Below are positions 15,786 to 24,089 of a DNA stretch of 64,000 nucleotides, piece after piece. The notes under the pieces were generated by a model. It was given only the letters and a program-made list of their open reading frames with translations. It was not told the DNA's origin and searched no databases. Position 1 is the first letter of the stretch. Every line of letters begins with the position of its first letter. A program made the position numbers and the translations under genes. The DNA is taken from NCBI RefSeq assembly GCF_003324485.1, contig NZ_QODK01000007.1, positions 1 through 64,000 on the forward strand, in the 5' to 3' direction. The DNA comes from Cohaesibacter intestini. GTDB taxonomy: Bacteria > Pseudomonadota > Alphaproteobacteria > Rhizobiales > Cohaesibacteraceae.

Positions 15786-15818
15786 GTTACACAATTCGTT
15801 ACACAAATTGTTACACAA
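15786..15818 (+). repeat. Three iterons GTTACACAA with 12-bp period
   Basis: GTTACACAA occurs at 15786-15794, 15798-15806 and 15810-15818, separated by TTC and ATT. They lie directly upstream of the integrase start and between it and tRNA-His. They suit arm-type integrase sites or operators for the integrase or excisionase. Confidence 0.75.
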
Positions 15819-15905
15819 AATCGCACACACCACAACTGTCCAGGCAAGCCTACCGGCTATCAAGTTGATTTTTATGGAAAATTTAGCATATCAATATCAG
15901 GGAAA

Positions 15906-15982
15906 TGGTACAGTCGGGTGGATTTGAACCACCGACCTTCGGAGCCACAATCCGACGCTCTAACCAACTGAGCTACGACTGC
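15906..15982 (-). tRNA. tRNA-His (GTG anticodon), island attachment site
   Basis: The minus strand folds into a full cloverleaf. The acceptor is GCAGTCG / CGACTGT with a G-U first pair. The D arm is TAGCTCAGTTGGTTAGAG. The anticodon stem TCGGA/TCCGA carries the loop TTGTGGC (anticodon GTG), and the T arm contains GGTTCAAATCC. CCA is encoded. Position 73 is A, and the base before the first G would be T, not G. Alphaproteobacterial tRNA-His is known to lack the otherwise universal G-1 and to use A73, recognised by an unusual histidyl-tRNA synthetase. The 3' end faces the integrase. Confidence 0.95.
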
Positions 15983-16299
15983 ACAACACCTGAATGTGGT
16001 GGGTTTATTAGGCGGGCTGCGAAGCAAATGCAAGGGCTGATTTGATCTCTGCCCACAGCTTGTCAAAAAAATGTCACTATAGGCAGGCTTTTCCAAAGAC
16101 TATGCCCGTTCCAAAAGCGAGAAAGGCGCATCATGTCTTGACGCGCCTTTCCTGACTCATAGGTTGATCCGCCTGTTGGTGAAGAGGTCTCTCATGGTCT
16201 CGAGAAGAAGCGCGCCCAGTATATGCTCACCACAGATTCTGTCTCGGGCAGCAGGCTCATCCTCGCATAAGGCAAGAAACACTCTATCAGCATGGGTTA
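15983..16299. other. Gap between tRNA-His and phasin 1
   Basis: No gene was recognised. GAAAGGCGC (16121-16129) pairs with GCGCCTTTC (16143-16151) and, read on the minus strand, is followed by TCGCTTTT. It could end the phasin transcript. The tRNA promoter must also lie here. Confidence 0.45.
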
Positions 16300-16935
16300 T
16301 CAGCCAGCGATTTTCAGGCTTTCCATGGCCTTGCCAGCAGCCGCTTTCATGGGAACGGTTGCTTCTTCCATGCTCTTGGTCAGGCCGTCCTGAATATCTT
16401 TTCCTTGCGCAGACAGGGTTTCGAACTGCTTGGCTGCAAAGCTGGTCTGTAGCTCAATGGCTTCGCTGATGCTCTTGGCGGCGATCAGGCCATTGAGGAA
16501 AGAAAAGCCGGCATCCATATTGGCTCTGGCTGCATCCACCATCTTGCCTTGGATATCACGGGAGCTTTCGGTCGCCAGTTCAAAGCTTTTCTCGACAGCA
16601 CTGGTCTGATCTTCGAAGCTGGATTTTGCCTGTTCATAGAGATCACGGGCATTGGCGATGGATTTCTCAGCGAGATCTGTCATCTCATGGGATGCAAGCG
16701 ACGTTGGCATGTCAAAGGATGGCATCGCAAACAGACCGGCGGCAACAGCGGGTGCTTCCCCAGCAGTTTTGCGCGCCTTTGGAGCTGCGGCCTTGGGTTC
16801 GGCGGCTGGCGTCTTGGCTTCCTCGGCGGGACTAGCCGCGGCAGCAGCCTTGACATCCTTGGACGAAGTGGCCGCGGCAGCAGCCTTGGCCGGGGCCTTT
16901 TTACGAACGGGCGCTTTCTTGGCGGCGGTGGTCAT
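16300..16935 (-). CDS. Phasin family protein with a lysine/alanine-rich N-terminus
   Basis: Residues 75-211 match phasins (phasin_2-like), which coat polyhydroxyalkanoate granules: amphipathic helices such as EKSIANARDLYEQAKSSFED and a segment AAKSISEAIELQTSFAAKQFE typical of the family. The first 60 residues are repeats of Ala, Lys and Pro (KKAPVRKKAPAKAAAAA), like histone H1-type tails. Such PhaM/PhaF-like tails in other phasins bind DNA and attach granules to the nucleoid, so the same role is possible here. GGAG precedes the ATG. A second phasin lies upstream on the same strand, separated by 462 bp. Confidence 0.9.
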   Translation of the reverse strand: MTTAAKKAPVRKKAPAKAAAAATSSKDVKAAAAASPAEEAKTPAAEPKAAAPKARKTAGEAPAVAAGLFAMPSFDMPTSLASHEMTDLAEKSIANARDLYEQAKSSFEDQTSAVEKSFELATESSRDIQGKMVDAARANMDAGFSFLNGLIAAKSISEAIELQTSFAAKQFETLSAQGKDIQDGLTKSMEEATVPMKAAAGKAMESLKIAG

Positions 16936-17397
16936 GGATCATCTCCGTTTGTGCAGGTTCAGCGCATTGTTGTTGCACACTCTTAAGGCATGCAAGCGCA
17001 CGCTCTGCATGGAACACTGAAGCCAATACACGCAACGGGAGGCTTCGAATGGAGTCAGGTGGTCTTTGTGGAATTCCGGGACATAAGCCTCTGCGACTCA
17101 GTCTCCAAAGTCTGTGCTTGGAAATTCAGATCTGGCGCAGGATCCTTCGACCGGTTCCTTGCTTAAAGCTGACTGGGTCGACAAGCTCGCAAACGCCATT
17201 CTTTGCAAAGCTGCAAAGTGCTGTGCCAGATTGTTCCGCATATCAAGCTGCAGCAACCCACATCCTCTCTCCTGACCGCCCTTCAAGAGCGACGCATTCG
17301 CGCGCTTTTGTCAGATCAGGATGCTATTGTGCAGCGCCATTGAAGATAGCCCTGCACAACAACCGGTCGCTCATCTCCGATCAGGCTTTCGCCGGAA
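16936..17397. other. Gap between the two phasin genes
   Basis: No gene was recognised in this 462-bp stretch. Near 16955-16975 the minus strand reads TGCAACAACAATGCGC, a possible but imperfect TGC-rich regulator site upstream of phasin 1. Confidence 0.35.
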
Positions 17398-17775
17398 TCA
17401 GTCTTTTTTGGTCGCGTCGACTGCGGTTTTGGTTGCGGCTTCGCCAAGTTCGCGTGCCACTTCACCGAAGCGCTGCATCTGGGACTGGACATATTTGGTC
17501 TGCAGTTCCAGAACTTCTTGAATGTCTTTGGCTTTTACCAGATTGGTTGCCAGATCGAAGGAGGCATTCATGCTCTCTTCGGTCGCAGCCAGTGCTTTCT
17601 TGTTGAGGTCAACAGCGCCATTGCGCATGCTTTCGGCAGAGGTTTCAGCCTTGGATGCCGCTTCGCTGGCTGCAGAGGCAAACTCGTCATAAGCCTTGCG
17701 AGCCTGCTCGACGCCTTTTTCTGCCATTTCACGAACCTGTGCCGGAACTTCAAAATTTTCTGGGGTCTTCATCAT
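17398..17775 (-). CDS. Phasin, short form
   Basis: The 125-residue protein is a typical small phasin: N-terminal FEVPAQVREMAEKGVEQARKAYDEF, then NASFDLATNLVKAKDIQEVLELQTKYVQ, which is the conserved core. It would cover the surface of poly-hydroxybutyrate granules. GGAG lies upstream of the double ATG; either start is possible. Two matching 13-bp sites lie in its promoter region at 17816-17855, which suggests control by a PhaR-type repressor that senses granules. Confidence 0.92.
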   Translation of the reverse strand: MMKTPENFEVPAQVREMAEKGVEQARKAYDEFASAASEAASKAETSAESMRNGAVDLNKKALAATEESMNASFDLATNLVKAKDIQEVLELQTKYVQSQMQRFGEVARELGEAATKTAVDATKKD

Positions 17776-17815
17776 GTGTCTATCTCCTGATCTGAGTGAG
17801 TGACCTGAAATCTCA

Positions 17816-17855
17816 TTGTGCAGCGCAATATATCAGAATAAATTGTGCACTGCAA
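17816..17855. promoter_or_regulatory. Two TTGCNNTGCACAA-like sites upstream of phasin
   Basis: On the minus strand, TTGCGCTGCACAA (17816-17828) and TTGCAGTGCACAA (17843-17855) are nearly identical 13-mers spaced 27 bp apart. TGC-rich near-palindromes like these are bound by PhaR-type regulators of granule genes in related bacteria. The repeats are seen directly; the regulator is inferred. Confidence 0.55.
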
Positions 17856-18215
17856 CAAGAAAATTTCTTGGGATCTTTTCGGCTTCGCCGCTGCGTCAAA
17901 CAAGGAACATTCTATGCAAGTGATTGTTGCGTTGCGATGAAGCTTGCCGCACTTTCTTCGCACATGCAACGAAAGGACGCGCATTCATCCCAAATAACGT
18001 GCATAGGATTTGGGTTGAACTTATACTAGAATTGACTGCAAGCCGACCGCAAACGGGGAGATTAACCATCCCAGTCGGTTTCGCGCCCCTTTCACAGGGA
18101 TTTGTTGGACCTGACCCAAAAGAGACTGTATTTACATATTATTAATCTATTGCCACCGCGCCTGCTGCTGATCGGCGAGACGCTGAACACTGACTGAAGA
18201 CAAAGACCTGCATCC
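17856..18215. other. Gap between divergent phasin and kinase genes
   Basis: Apart from promoter positions for the phasin and the kinase, nothing was recognised in these 360 bp. Confidence 0.4.
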
Positions 18216-21200
18216 ATGGAATTTACTCGCCCGGCCAGTTTGGCCATGCCTTATCTGACGCTGACCGCGCATCCGACCATCGGAGCGGTTCTGCTCGATT
18301 CGCGCCCTGCCTGGGTGTGGAATGGCGAGGGCAACCGGATTCTGTGGGCCAATGCGGCTGGTCTGGCCTTCTTTGGTGAGGTCAGCATGGACGCCATGCT
18401 GAACCGCAGCTTCGGTGACGTACACCCGGCAAGACGCCATCTGGCGCGGCTGGTCCGCAACGCCCGGTCCAATGCACCGATGCTTGATCGATTGCGCTTT
18501 TTCCTCGGCGCCGAGGCCATCACCTGCAATTGCCTTTGCAAACGACTAGAGGTCGAGGGTGAAGGGGTTTTGCTGGTGATTGCCACCGATTATCCGGCGC
18601 TTGGCAACGATGACGTGGAGCGTGGTCAGGCCCTGCTTGAGGCTTTATCCGCTGAACAGGACATTGCGGCGGCCTGCCTTGATGACCAGCTCGCCCCGCT
18701 GGCCAAGTCCGGGGCGATTGATGCCATTCTGTCCGATCAGGACATCATCAAGGGGTTGGCATCCGGAGCCAACACGCCTTTGCGCCTCGTCTCGAAACCG
18801 CTGGGTGAGGAGGAAGCAAGCCCGGTGACGACACTCGTGCGCATCGGCGACGCAGAGCATACACGCTATTTGCTGGTCCACTATCAAGGCCAGAGCGAAG
18901 CGGATCGCCGGGCCGAAGACCATGCTCTGCTGATGGCGGAACTTGGCGATAGCGCCGAAGCCGAATCCGAGCAATCAGCCATTGATCAGGGCGCCGATGT
19001 TTTTGCCTCTACCTTCGGCATGCATGATGTGGCCCGAGGCATGGAGCATTTGAAGGCCGAGCTGGAAAAGGTAGACAAGGCCAGGGACAGCGATCTGACC
19101 CCGTTCCATGAGGATGGCTCGGCGGACAAACCGGTGCCCCCCTCCCCCGATCCGGCCATAGGGTCAAACATCTACACTTTGCCGCGCGCAGCTGATCGAG
19201 GGGCCGCAAAACAGAAACCGGATATCGAGCCCTCTGGCGGGACAGGTCCGGAGCGCAAGGCGCCACCTGAAGCGGATGCGCAGTCGCTGGCCGATGCGCT
19301 GGACAAGGGTGGCATCTATCATTTCGTGTGGGAAAGCGATGAAGTGGGCCGCTTCAGTTATGTCTCAAAGGATCTGGCCAAAGCGGTCGGCCCGGACAAT
19401 GCGGCCATCATTGGCAAGACATGGCAGGAACTGGCCGACGGCCTGGAAATGGATATGGAAGGGACCATCTCGCGTGCCTTCGAGAGCCGCGACACCTGGG
19501 TGGGGCTGACCGTCCAATGGCCCGTCGCTGGACTAGCAACAAGGGTCGAGGTTGAGTTGACCGGCTTGCCGATCTTCGGGCGGTATCACGGCTTCAAGGG
19601 GTTTCGTGGCTTTGGCATGTGCAATACCAAGCTCAAACGCAGCGACGGGCGCAACGAAGGACCTGCTGATGCGCCGTTACAAAGCGACACAAACCGCCAT
19701 CAGAGCGACACAACGTTGCCACAGTTTCACGACAATCGAGAAATAATGTCAGAAGAATTGCTGCGCGCGGTCAACGACGCCGTCGCTGCAGCTGAGTCCC
19801 TGATTTCGCCAGATGTGGGCAGCAACAAAGAGGCGCTGACGCCACATTCGGATCCGAATGGAGACCGCGCCATGTCTGATGACCAGATTGAGACTGGAGG
19901 CAACGAGCAAAATTTTGCCCCTTCGGGCCTTGGCGCGTCGCAGATTCACGCATCGAGCGGCGGCGACGATACGAACACCGGCGGCCCTGCCTCACCTTCG
20001 GACGATCAAGCAAGCAAGGGTCAAGGTCCTGACCCCTATCACCGGGTGCGCGATTTGTTGACCGAGTCCGCGCATGGGGTGAAGGCTTTCGAACCAACGA
20101 AACCACAAATGCCAGAGCCTCCTGCAAAAGACGGTCAGGCCCTGAGCGATGGCGAAAAGGATGCGTTCGACGAAATTGCCGCGGCTCTGGGCGGGTCTGA
20201 GTTCGATCACAGCCTGCCGGAAGAGGAAATCGACGAGGACTACGAAGAGTTCGACGATCCAATTGCCACAATGGATGACGATACAGATGACAAGGCTGGC
20301 GACCTGCCGTCAATGGACCGCTTGACCGCCAAGGCAACCGACAAAATCGCGGACAATCCAGATATTGATCAGGCACGACTTCAGCAGGCGCTTCAGACCC
20401 GTTCTCAAGGGGATGCGACCCTGAAATCTGCGGCCAGCTCAGCCTTCCGCGAGATTTTCGCGATGGACCCAGCCTTCCGCCATATGCGTGAGCGGCTGGC
20501 ACAGGCCGCTGATAAATCCAAGTCGCCGGCAACAGCCCAGACCGAACAGGCGCGTGAACATCAAAAACTGCTTGAAGCGGTGCAAGCCCTTGCCGATGGC
20601 GGGGATCTGCATGCCGCAAAAGCACCTGAAGAGCGGCCCGATAGTCCCGAACAGATTGGCGTGGTTGCGGCATCTCAAGAGCCTGAGGCTGTCGCGGTTG
20701 GAGAGGATACAGAAGCTACAGAAGATGTAGGCGCTGCACTGGCGGATCAGCCCCAAGACGAAGCATTGGCGCTCGATCTGCCCGAAGCCACATCCGCAGA
20801 ACAGGATCTGGAGCTGGCCGAGCTGGAATTGCTTGATGGTGTCACCGACACTGTGTCAATCGTAGAGGAAACAGAGGAGCCGGACAGTGACACGGCTGAC
20901 ACCTCAGCTGCACCATCGCAGGCCTTGGCAGCGGCAACGGCTGCTGCATCAATGGCCGGAGCCAGCCTCTGGGATCGCGCGGATAAGACCTCGCCGCTCA
21001 TCGATCTGTTGAACAAACTGTCGGTTGCGATGATTGTTTCCGCAGACAATCGCATTCTGTTTGCCTCGCGCAAGGCCCTGTCCTTGTTGGGCTTTGACAG
21101 CGCTTCAGCATTGGAAGAGGCCGGAGGCATGGAAGGTCTGTTTTCCGGTCGGCCGGGGGACTGGCTGACAAAAACCAATGGCCGCACCACCCTGCGTGGG

Positions 21201-22451
21201 GCAGGTGCCCGACCGTTCTCGGCATTGGCCACCATTTCTTCGATCAATTGGGGCGATATTCCGGCCGCGTTGCTCAGTTTCGAGGAAGCGCCCGATCAAC
21301 CCCAAGCGATGGGCATTTCGGAAGAAGACGAAAAGATTGCCGAACTGGAAGCCATTCTCGACACCGCCACCGACGGCGTTGTGGTTCTGGATGGCGATGG
21401 ACATGTGTTGCGGATGAACCACAGCGCCGAAGCCCTGTTCGAGGTGGATCGCCATGAAGTGGCGGGTGGCAGCTTCCTTGGCTTGCTGGCTGAGGAAAGT
21501 CACAAGACCGCAATCGATTATCTCAACAGTCTGAGCAAGAATGGCCTTGCTAGCGTTTTGAATGACGGACGCGATGTGATCGGCGTGATTGCATCGGGCG
21601 GCCTCATTCCGCTTCACGTCACCATGGGCCGGGTGAATATTCCAGGCACCGAGCGCTTCTGCGCGGTGCTGCGCGACAATAGCCAGCACAAGCGCTCGGA
21701 AGAGGAACTGTTGACGGGGAAAATCCTCGCCGAGAATGCCAACAAGCAGAAATCGACCTTCCTTGCCAAGGTCAGCCACGAAATCCGCACACCGCTCAAT
21801 GCCATTATCGGCTTTGCAGAGGTAATGATGGAGGAACGCTTCGGCCCTGTTGGCAGTGAACGCTACAAGGATTATCTCAGAGACATCAAGACCTCCGGCA
21901 ATCACATCATGAGCCTGATCAATGACCTTCTGGACTTGTCCAAGGTGGAAGCAGGCAAGATGGACTTGCAGTTCGAGGCGACGCATCTCAATCGGCTTGT
22001 GGCAGAGACTGTCAGCCTGATGCAGCAACAGGCAAACCGACAGCACATCATCATCCGGACGTCGCTGGCCTCAGAGTTGCCCCAGATTGCAGGCGACCAG
22101 CGTTCCCTGCGCCAGATCGTGCTCAATCTACTATCGAACGCCGTGAAATTTACCCATGCTGGCGGGCAGGTGATCCTGTCGACGGTGCATGAGGAGAATG
22201 GCGATGTGGTGCTGCGAATCCGCGACACCGGTATCGGCATGAGCGAGAAGGATCTGGTGACGGCGCTTGAGCCATTCCGGCAGGTTTCCTCCGTGCGCGA
22301 TTCCGCTCAAGGCACTGGGCTCGGCCTACCATTGACCAAGGCGTTAGTAGAGGCCAATCGCGGATGTCTGACCCTGAAAAGCAAGCCGGGTGAAGGCACA
22401 CTGGTCGAAGTCAGCTTCCCGGCAGAGCGCGTGGTGGAGCCGCAGGACTAA
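18216..22451 (+). CDS. Very large PAS-domain sensor histidine kinase (PdhS/DivJ-like)
   Basis: The 1411-residue protein has PAS-like segments near residues 15-110, 365-465, 925-1015 and 1045-1160, then HisKA with phospho-acceptor His1188 in AKVSHEIRTPLNAIIGFAEV and an ATPase domain (LNLLSNAVKFTHAGG, DTGIGM, GTGLGLPLTKA). The stretch FGPVGSERYKDYLRDIKTSG is the kind of sequence found in PdhS, DivJ and PleC, which act on DivK and control the alphaproteobacterial cell cycle. Residues about 475-910 are acidic and low in hydrophobics, so they are probably a disordered linker. No membrane segments are visible, so it should be cytoplasmic, as Brucella PdhS is. It is considerably longer than PdhS. 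No response regulator lies beside it. Confidence 0.85.
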   Translation: MEFTRPASLAMPYLTLTAHPTIGAVLLDSRPAWVWNGEGNRILWANAAGLAFFGEVSMDAMLNRSFGDVHPARRHLARLVRNARSNAPMLDRLRFFLGAEAITCNCLCKRLEVEGEGVLLVIATDYPALGNDDVERGQALLEALSAEQDIAAACLDDQLAPLAKSGAIDAILSDQDIIKGLASGANTPLRLVSKPLGEEEASPVTTLVRIGDAEHTRYLLVHYQGQSEADRRAEDHALLMAELGDSAEAESEQSAIDQGADVFASTFGMHDVARGMEHLKAELEKVDKARDSDLTPFHEDGSADKPVPPSPDPAIGSNIYTLPRAADRGAAKQKPDIEPSGGTGPERKAPPEADAQSLADALDKGGIYHFVWESDEVGRFSYVSKDLAKAVGPDNAAIIGKTWQELADGLEMDMEGTISRAFESRDTWVGLTVQWPVAGLATRVEVELTGLPIFGRYHGFKGFRGFGMCNTKLKRSDGRNEGPADAPLQSDTNRHQSDTTLPQFHDNREIMSEELLRAVNDAVAAAESLISPDVGSNKEALTPHSDPNGDRAMSDDQIETGGNEQNFAPSGLGASQIHASSGGDDTNTGGPASPSDDQASKGQGPDPYHRVRDLLTESAHGVKAFEPTKPQMPEPPAKDGQALSDGEKDAFDEIAAALGGSEFDHSLPEEEIDEDYEEFDDPIATMDDDTDDKAGDLPSMDRLTAKATDKIADNPDIDQARLQQALQTRSQGDATLKSAASSAFREIFAMDPAFRHMRERLAQAADKSKSPATAQTEQAREHQKLLEAVQALADGGDLHAAKAPEERPDSPEQIGVVAASQEPEAVAVGEDTEATEDVGAALADQPQDEALALDLPEATSAEQDLELAELELLDGVTDTVSIVEETEEPDSDTADTSAAPSQALAAATAAASMAGASLWDRADKTSPLIDLLNKLSVAMIVSADNRILFASRKALSLLGFDSASALEEAGGMEGLFSGRPGDWLTKTNGRTTLRGAGARPFSALATISSINWGDIPAALLSFEEAPDQPQAMGISEEDEKIAELEAILDTATDGVVVLDGDGHVLRMNHSAEALFEVDRHEVAGGSFLGLLAEESHKTAIDYLNSLSKNGLASVLNDGRDVIGVIASGGLIPLHVTMGRVNIPGTERFCAVLRDNSQHKRSEEELLTGKILAENANKQKSTFLAKVSHEIRTPLNAIIGFAEVMMEERFGPVGSERYKDYLRDIKTSGNHIMSLINDLLDLSKVEAGKMDLQFEATHLNRLVAETVSLMQQQANRQHIIIRTSLASELPQIAGDQRSLRQIVLNLLSNAVKFTHAGGQVILSTVHEENGDVVLRIRDTGIGMSEKDLVTALEPFRQVSSVRDSAQGTGLGLPLTKALVEANRGCLTLKSKPGEGTLVEVSFPAERVVEPQD

Positions 22452-22490
22452 GCTCGGCTCCGGTCCCTTATACAACGAAAACAAACCTGC

Positions 22491-23891
22491 CTAGGACCAG
22501 GCCTTACGCAGTCGCTTGCAGGCTTCTGTCACGTCGGCCCGATCTCGAGGGGATGTAGCGCACAGGCGAATACCGTCAGACAACATGCGGCCAGCACAGA
22601 AGGTCGAGGCAGGCACGATTTCAACACCAGCAGCACGCGCCTTGGCGGCAGCCTGATCACCGCTCAAGCCGGCAAAAGGGCTGTCTTGTCCCGCTCCGAT
22701 CCAGAGATGGGGGGCGGCGGGCTTGCGCCCTAAGGGCGGCAAACCGAGCTTGCGTCTGACAAGGCTTTGCCGCGTCCTTGCCTCCTGCCGTTGCCACTCC
22801 ATATGCCGGTTGATCTCACCGCTTTCGATCCAGTGGCAGCAAAGCTCCAGCATGATCGGAGCGGCCATCCAACTGGTAACATGGACCAGTTCATCGATGG
22901 CGAAATTCTGCTCCGGTAGCCGCGCCTCATTGCCCTCAAGCATCGGAATGACAAAGCCGAAGCGTGGCCCCGGAGCCACCAGTTTCGACAGCCCCCCGAC
23001 CAATATTGAGCGCCCCGCCAATTGCAGGCTGAGCGGCGGTTCCTTGGTGAAGCCACCATAGACATCTTCCTCGATCACCAAGAGGTCGAGCTTTTCGGCC
23101 AATGCGACAATGGCGGCCCGGCGGTCGGCATCCATGGTCGCACCAGTGGGATTTTGCAGGATCGGGCTGATGACCAAAGTTCGCGCCCCACTGGCCCGCG
23201 CGGCACGGTCAAGATCGGCGGGAAGAATGCCCTTCTCATCCATGGCAACCGGCACCAGCCGCAGGCCCATCTGACGGGCGGCGATCTTCATGCCCGGAAA
23301 GGTCAATTCCTCGACCAACACCGGCAGGTCGGGCTTGGCGATCCATTGCAGAGCGGCAAACAAAGCCGCTTGCGCCCCGGCACAGGGGAACATGTCGCTT
23401 TGGCGTGGGTGAAAGCCACGCGGCTGATAGAATTGGCCAATGGCACTGCGGCATCGTTGCATCAGGTCCGGGGTAGGATAGTCCATGATGTCGGACAGAT
23501 TATCCCGCGCCAGCAGGGTGGCAAAGCTCTGGCGCAAATCCTCGCTGGAAAAAGCCCGTGCCGGAACAATGGTCGACAGATCGATCGTGTCGTGATTGCC
23601 GCCTTTGTCGATGGCATAGAGCTGGACCGCATCATTGCCCGGCAGCACATAGGTGCCACGCCCCACTTCCCCGGTGATCAAGCGCAGGCGGGTTGCTTCG
23701 CGAAACGCCTCGGTGACCGTTGAGAGGTTGACCTGAAGTGACCAGGCAAGATCCCGCTGGGTGGGCAGACGCGTGCCCGGCGGCAAGGCGCCACTCTGGA
23801 TGTCGCGCTGCATGGCGGCAACAATGGCGCGATATTTCGGCCCGGCGAAATCGCCCAGCTCCGGGCACCATTTGGCCTGCTTGTCCTTCAT
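22491..23891 (-). CDS. MocR-family regulator (GntR domain plus aminotransferase domain)
   Basis: The 466-residue protein begins MKDKQAKWCPELGDF. Residues 10-80 form a GntR winged helix (IQSGALPPGTRLPTQRDLAWSLQVNLSTVTEAFREA). The remainder is a class I aminotransferase-like domain with NPTGATMDADRR and GGLSKLVAPGPRFGF, where the lysine would bind PLP. MocR proteins sense PLP or PLP adducts and control a neighbouring gene. Here the divergent neighbour is a threonine dehydratase-like enzyme, itself PLP-dependent. Three TTGTATGG-type sites lie between the two genes. The frame is open far upstream, but that extension is antisense to the dehydratase gene. Confidence 0.9.
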   Translation of the reverse strand: MKDKQAKWCPELGDFAGPKYRAIVAAMQRDIQSGALPPGTRLPTQRDLAWSLQVNLSTVTEAFREATRLRLITGEVGRGTYVLPGNDAVQLYAIDKGGNHDTIDLSTIVPARAFSSEDLRQSFATLLARDNLSDIMDYPTPDLMQRCRSAIGQFYQPRGFHPRQSDMFPCAGAQAALFAALQWIAKPDLPVLVEELTFPGMKIAARQMGLRLVPVAMDEKGILPADLDRAARASGARTLVISPILQNPTGATMDADRRAAIVALAEKLDLLVIEEDVYGGFTKEPPLSLQLAGRSILVGGLSKLVAPGPRFGFVIPMLEGNEARLPEQNFAIDELVHVTSWMAAPIMLELCCHWIESGEINRHMEWQRQEARTRQSLVRRKLGLPPLGRKPAAPHLWIGAGQDSPFAGLSGDQAAAKARAAGVEIVPASTFCAGRMLSDGIRLCATSPRDRADVTEACKRLRKAWS

Positions 23892-23928
23892 GGGCACACC
23901 TGTCTCACCTTTCCAGATCGTCGCTTTG

Positions 23929-23989
23929 ATTGTATGGCAGACAATAATCATTGCATCCCATACAATATATAAGTTGTCCCATACAATAT
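23929..23989. promoter_or_regulatory. Operator sites between the MocR gene and the dehydratase gene
   Basis: CCCATACAATAT occurs twice as a direct repeat (23957-23968 and 23978-23989), 21 bp apart, or two helical turns. ATTGTATGG at 23929-23937 is the same motif inverted. This combination of two direct and one inverted site is typical of MocR regulators such as GabR and PdxR. It covers the promoters of both divergent genes. Confidence 0.75.
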
Positions 23990-24089
23990 CCTTTGTCATG
24001 CTTTTTGCAAGAGCGTTGGATCGCCATGCGGGCAAAAAAGCCACCGGGCAGGTCCACCATAAAAGCATCGCCAAAAAAGGACCATCATC

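Larger units (their letters stand above)
1..15905. mobile_element. Genomic island bordering tRNA-His (left end outside window)
   Basis: The stretch left of tRNA-His is dense in accessory genes: IS fragments, three tyrosine recombinases of two kinds, helix-turn-helix genes, an orphan ParB and repeated genes of unknown function. The integrase gene starts about 120 bp from the 3' end of the tRNA and reads away from it. This is the usual layout of an element integrated at a tRNA 3' end. No second copy of the tRNA 3' end was noticed inside the window, so the far attachment site should lie left of base 1. The island call is an inference from gene content and layout. Confidence 0.75.

Noticed and set aside
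15786-15818. CRISPR-like interpretation of the three short repeats
   Set aside because: Repeats of 9 bp with 3-bp gaps are far too short; they fit integrase iterons. No CRISPR array or cas gene was seen in the window.
21105-22046. 313-codon minus-strand frame inside the large kinase gene
   Set aside because: It is antisense to the conserved HisKA region and has no domain of its own.
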